This document shows, in pieces, positions 37,193 to 40,633 of a stretch of 40,633 nt of DNA. The DNA comes from Olavius algarvensis Gamma 3 endosymbiont (lineage in GTDB: Bacteria > Pseudomonadota > Gammaproteobacteria > GCA-001735895). A model generated the notes under the pieces. It made no database searches. It was not told the DNA's origin and saw only the letters and a program-made list of their open reading frames with translations. The stretch spans positions 592,045 through 632,677 of the forward strand of contig DS021198.1 in the NCBI GenBank assembly GCA_001735895.1. Reading direction: 5' to 3'. Within the stretch, counting starts at the first letter, position 1. Every line of letters starts with the position of its first letter. The translations under genes were made by a program, and so were the position numbers.

Positions 37193-37280
37193 TCGTTGCA
37201 GTTTGCTGATTGACTAAGCTTTTCCTTGCCTCCATTGTTAGCGTTAATTCCTTCTCTAGTTAAATAGATCGTAAATCGGC

Positions 37281-40200
37281 GTGAGTAAGCATCTCAAATC
37301 AGGACAAGTCAGCCTGTTCGACCAGGAAGTCGATTTTCTTGCCGAGCTCTCTTCCAGGGACGGTTGGCCTGACCCAAAAGAATTTCCATTTAATCAACGG
37401 AGCGCATCAGTTGGCTCTGTTGTCACCTCTGATCTGCAGTCGTCTGAAAACCCTCTAATAATCACTGGCTATGCTTCCCTGGATAAGTTGATCGGTTTCT
37501 GTTCCGAAATCGATGCAAGCAGTACGTCCATCCGTATCCTGCTCGGCAGCGAGCCCCATCCTACCCAGCGCACAGAATTTCGAGTTGAATCGATTTCCTT
37601 CCCTGACGAAGTTCGCGAATACTGGCTGGAGCAATCAGTCTCCATTTTACTAAGTGCACAGCTCATTCAGATGATCGAGGATCTTAAGTCTGGACGAATT
37701 CAGGCACGTTATATCAATGCGCCACGGAATCGCCTGCACGCCAAAATGTATGTCGGTGATCAGGCGGTCACAATAGGATCGAGTAATTTCTCGGCCAATG
37801 GCCTACAGCACCAGCTTGAGGCCAATGTGCGTTTTACCCGGTCGCGAGATAAGAAGCGCTATGCGAGTGCCAGCAGTCTGGCCGTTAATTATTGGGATAT
37901 GGGAGAAAGCTACAACGACCAGTTGATCGCTCTCCTGGAACAACTACTTCGGGTGGTGAGCTGGCAAGAGGCGCTGGCGCGTGCCTGTGCTGAAGTGTTG
38001 GAAGGCGACTGGGCTAAACGTTATCTCGAAATTCAAATGTTGCCCGGAGACTTGCCGCTCTGGCCATCGCAAAAGCAGGGCATAGCACAAGCCTTGTGGT
38101 TATTGGAAACCGTTGGCAGCGTGCTCTTGGCCGATGCGACGGGGGCGGGAAAGACTCGCATGGGCGCTTATCTGGTGCGTGCAGCGGTCGACAGAATCTG
38201 GAGCACCGGGCGCGTTCGAAAGGGGCGCCCATTCCTAGTGTGCCCGCCATCAGTTGTCGACGTATGGGATCGGGAATCTCGCTCATGCCAATTGCCGCTG
38301 GATGTTGAATCTCAGGGAGGTTTGAGCCGTCACTCCACCGAGCGTGGCGCCAACATCGCCGATGCCGCTCGGCGGGCGCAAATTCTTGCGGTTGATGAGG
38401 CGCACAACTTTCTGAATGTGACGAGTAACCGGACACAAATGTTGTTGGGCAACATCGCTGATCACGTGATTCTGTTTACGGCGACGCCGATTAATAAAGG
38501 CCCGAAGGACTTGCTACGCCTCGCCGATATGTTGGGGGCGGACAACCTGGATGACGAAACGATTGCCATGTTCGAGCGCCTTTTGCGAATGAAGTCGGTT
38601 GCCGCGCAAGGCCTTTCAGAGGCGCAAGTAAAGCAGCTTCGCCAGCAGATCCAGCAGTTCACGGTTAGGCGCACGAAGGCGATGCTGAATGCGCTCATCG
38701 ACCAGAGCCCCCAGGAGTATCGAAGCAAATCAGGTGATCTGTGCCGCTATCCCGAGCATGATTCGAGAACCTATAAACTGGGTGAACCCGAATCCGATTG
38801 CAGGATCGCCGAAAAAATCTCCGAAATTGCGGATTCGTTGCAGGGCGTTGCCTATTTGAAGCGCAAACTAGAATTGCCTCCGATATTAAGACGGGAAGGC
38901 TGGGATGATGAGAAGTATCTGCGCTCGCGCCTGCTGTCGGCGCGCAAGCTTGCTCGATATATAGTCATGTCCTGTTTGCGCTCTTCACGCGCGGCGCTGG
39001 TGGAACACCTGGAAGGTACGGAAGCCGCGATTGCATTTGAGAACCTGGCAGCTTCGGCAAAGAAAAATCCCACGGGGAACCAGCTGGCAAAACTCGCGAC
39101 ATTGAAAGGTCATCCGCCTGGATTGGCTCTTTCCGTTGATGACGCGCCTGAGTGGTTGAGCGATATAGACGCGCACGCTTCGGCCTGCGATCAGGAAATC
39201 GAACGCTACCGGGAAATTTCCCGGCTTACACGAAAATTATCTCCGGGTCGAGAGATTGCCAAAGGTGTTCACCTGGCCAAGTTAGCAGGCAATCATGAGC
39301 TCTCTATTGCCTTTGACTCAAAGCCGATTTCATTAGCCGTCATTAAAAAATACCTTCTGGAAAAGGCACCTGGTATCGAGGCTGTGATCGCCACCGGTGA
39401 AAACAAGAAAGAGCGGCAGAAGATACAGAAGCTTTTCGATCACAGCTCATCCGCCACAGGCATGGTTGCCTTGTGTTCTGATTCCATGTCGGAAGGCGTG
39501 AATTTGCAGCAGGCATCGGTAGTGACGCATCTGGACATGCCCACCGTAGTGCGGGTTGCTGAGCAGCGGGTTGGACGTGTCGACCGCATGGATAGCCCGC
39601 ATAAGACCATTCAAGCCTGGTGGCCTGAAGACGCGGAGCAATTTGCGCTGACCACAGATGACCGGCTCGTCGAACGACTGGAAGAGGTGGATGTTCTCAT
39701 TGGTTCGAATATGCCGTTGCCGGATTCGATTCGAAGCCAGGGAAAGTCAAGAATCACCGCAAAGGAAGCAATCGAGGAGCAGGAAGCACTGCAGGCTGCG
39801 GAAAATACCTGGGATGAGTTACACGATGCTTTACAGCCAGTGCGCGAGTTGACTCAAGGCAAATTTTCGCTGATCGACGATGACGTTTATGAGCAATACA
39901 AGCATGAGAAAGCAAGAGTGCTCTCGCGCGTAAGTTTGGTGGAGTCAACGAAGCCCTGGGCATTCTTTTGCATATCCGGCTCGCTACTCGGTGCGCCACG
40001 TTGGGTTTTCTTCGATTCAAGCCGGGTCAGGCCATTGGTCGGCTTGACTGATATAACGCGAGCCTTGCGCGGAGTGCTAAGCGACGAGATTGTCAATCTC
40101 GAGATGGATGCGAAAGCATCGGCTCAGTTGGATGTCTATCTGAACAGGTTACTCGAAAGTGAAAGGGAGTTGTTGCCCCGACGAAAACGGCGAGCCCTTG

Positions 40201-40484
40201 AAGAGATGACCGATGTAATGAAAGCATACCTTGACGAGGCGAGCCGCGGGCAGGACCAGAGAGCACTGGAGTTTTTCTCGAAGCTGCTCGATGTGCTCGA
40301 AATGGTGGATCGTCGCTATGTGCCAGACTGGGGAGCCATCGCCGATCGCTGGCTAGATCTCATCAGACCCGTGTGGTACGAGAGACTCATGGACCGTCGC
40401 AAACGTCCGTTACTGTTGAAAGATATTCGCTCAAATTTAACTGGAGACCTGACGTGGTCAAACTTTTTGATACACCCCAGTTAA
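37281..40484 (+). CDS. PLD-nuclease/SNF2-type helicase fusion, candidate anti-phage protein
   Basis: A large cytoplasmic protein of 1067 residues. An N-terminal phospholipase D-like nuclease domain has one HKD motif (H153-x-K155, D160, then GSSN at 166-169), so a dimer would be needed for a full active site. An SF2/SNF2 helicase follows: Walker A DATGAGKT (285-292), DEAH (372-375), TATP (400-403), and in the second lobe SEGVNLQQA and motif VI QRVGRVDR (762-769). A long helical C-terminal region ends the protein. PLD plus SNF2 architecture is known among phage-defence proteins (from memory, not searched). The GTG start has no clear ribosome-binding site. The last nine residues (WSNFLIHPS) and stop come from the type 2 IS inserted at 40455, so the native C-terminus is replaced. 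Confidence 0.85.
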   Translation: MSKHLKSGQVSLFDQEVDFLAELSSRDGWPDPKEFPFNQRSASVGSVVTSDLQSSENPLIITGYASLDKLIGFCSEIDASSTSIRILLGSEPHPTQRTEFRVESISFPDEVREYWLEQSVSILLSAQLIQMIEDLKSGRIQARYINAPRNRLHAKMYVGDQAVTIGSSNFSANGLQHQLEANVRFTRSRDKKRYASASSLAVNYWDMGESYNDQLIALLEQLLRVVSWQEALARACAEVLEGDWAKRYLEIQMLPGDLPLWPSQKQGIAQALWLLETVGSVLLADATGAGKTRMGAYLVRAAVDRIWSTGRVRKGRPFLVCPPSVVDVWDRESRSCQLPLDVESQGGLSRHSTERGANIADAARRAQILAVDEAHNFLNVTSNRTQMLLGNIADHVILFTATPINKGPKDLLRLADMLGADNLDDETIAMFERLLRMKSVAAQGLSEAQVKQLRQQIQQFTVRRTKAMLNALIDQSPQEYRSKSGDLCRYPEHDSRTYKLGEPESDCRIAEKISEIADSLQGVAYLKRKLELPPILRREGWDDEKYLRSRLLSARKLARYIVMSCLRSSRAALVEHLEGTEAAIAFENLAASAKKNPTGNQLAKLATLKGHPPGLALSVDDAPEWLSDIDAHASACDQEIERYREISRLTRKLSPGREIAKGVHLAKLAGNHELSIAFDSKPISLAVIKKYLLEKAPGIEAVIATGENKKERQKIQKLFDHSSSATGMVALCSDSMSEGVNLQQASVVTHLDMPTVVRVAEQRVGRVDRMDSPHKTIQAWWPEDAEQFALTTDDRLVERLEEVDVLIGSNMPLPDSIRSQGKSRITAKEAIEEQEALQAAENTWDELHDALQPVRELTQGKFSLIDDDVYEQYKHEKARVLSRVSLVESTKPWAFFCISGSLLGAPRWVFFDSSRVRPLVGLTDITRALRGVLSDEIVNLEMDAKASAQLDVYLNRLLESERELLPRRKRRALEEMTDVMKAYLDEASRGQDQRALEFFSKLLDVLEMVDRRYVPDWGAIADRWLDLIRPVWYERLMDRRKRPLLLKDIRSNLTGDLTWSNFLIHPS

Positions 40485-40633
40485 GCGGCATGCTTCGTTT
40501 CGAGTAGTCGTTTTTCATAATCATTCGGGCTGACATAATTCAGCGTCGAATGTAATCGATATGGGTTATACCAGCTGGATATGTACTGCAGAATATCCTG
40601 CTGTGCTTCATATCGAGTCTGATAATTTCGCCA
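40455..40633 (-). mobile_element. IS3-family insertion sequence, type 2, second copy (partial at window edge)
   Basis: The right end of the element at 32528-35055 appears here inverted: TGGTCAAACTTTTTGATACA is followed by the C-terminal codons of OrfB. It interrupts the 3' end of the PLD-helicase gene. The rest lies beyond the window. Confidence 0.93.
40481..40633 (-). CDS. IS3-family transposase OrfB (type 2), C-terminal part only
   Basis: The last 50 residues of OrfB, from WRNYQTRYEAQQ through SSWYNPYRLHSTLNYVSPND to YEKRLLETKHAA, identical to the end of the interrupted copy at 34607-35029. The start is outside the window, so whether this copy is intact cannot be seen. Confidence 0.93.
   Translation of the reverse strand, partial: WRNYQTRYEAQQDILQYISSWYNPYRLHSTLNYVSPNDYEKRLLETKHAA

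Overview
The window looks like chromosomal DNA of a marine-type or host-associated gammaproteobacterium. Gene products resemble that group (Liv-type transporters for aromatic or branched acids, an AGCS Na+/alanine symporter, a PhnCDE-type transporter, an NptA-like Na+/Pi cotransporter). It carries many insertion sequences and broken genes, which suggests ongoing IS expansion and gene decay. This placement is inference from gene content; there is no rRNA or other marker in the window.

Layout. (1) 3-4258, + strand: a complete Liv-type ABC importer (binding protein cut by the window edge, LivH, LivM, LivG, LivF), followed at 4402-5529 by a stand-alone FAD monooxygenase matching the N-terminal half of 2-aminobenzoyl-CoA/salicylyl-CoA hydroxylases. 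(2) 5530-6050: a non-coding stretch with three strong hairpins. (3) 6051-7355: an IS3-family element (type 1, copy A) whose right end cuts off the start of an AGCS symporter (7357-8700). (4) 8855-14770: a phosphorus module, with a PhnDCEE importer on the - strand, a divergent histidine phosphatase, and a Na+/Pi cotransporter with a PhoU-like tail. No C-P lyase or phosphonatase is present. (5) 15234-27556: a catabolic block. On the + strand are a PaaG-like enoyl-CoA hydratase/isomerase, a class IV aminotransferase and an SDR dehydrogenase. On the - strand an apparent operon runs acyl-CoA synthetase, LivG, LivH, LivM, binding protein (signal-peptide frameshift), LivF, PaaK-like ligase, AMACR-like CoA-transferase. 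(6) 27852-29431: an IS4-family element. (7) 29472-32381: a TPR/retropepsin-like protease, a decayed GcvT-type fragment, palindromic repeats and an Asp-box lipoprotein. (8) 32528-35055: a second IS3-family element (type 2) with type 1 copy B nested inside it in reverse orientation. (9) 35056-37192: a small hypothetical gene, REP/MITE-like repeats, an IS200-type element, an internally deleted M24/DddP-like gene and a truncated FIST-domain gene. (10) 37281-40484: a 1067-residue PLD-nuclease/SNF2-helicase fusion, a candidate anti-phage protein, whose last residues are encoded by another type 2 IS that runs off the right edge.

How the parts may work together. The two Liv importers, two CoA ligases, the monooxygenase, isomerase, dehydrogenase and CoA-transferase are consistent with uptake, CoA activation and breakdown of an aromatic or branched carboxylic acid; the substrate cannot be named from sequence. 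A shared operator-like dyad (TTACTC-A-GAGTAA) occurs twice upstream of the PaaK-like gene and once, with one mismatch, just upstream of the monooxygenase, which suggests common regulation. Comparing the two type 1 IS copies shows that each carries different disabling indels. The right part of the window is a repeat-rich, decaying region into which the PLD-helicase defence-like gene appears to have been inserted.
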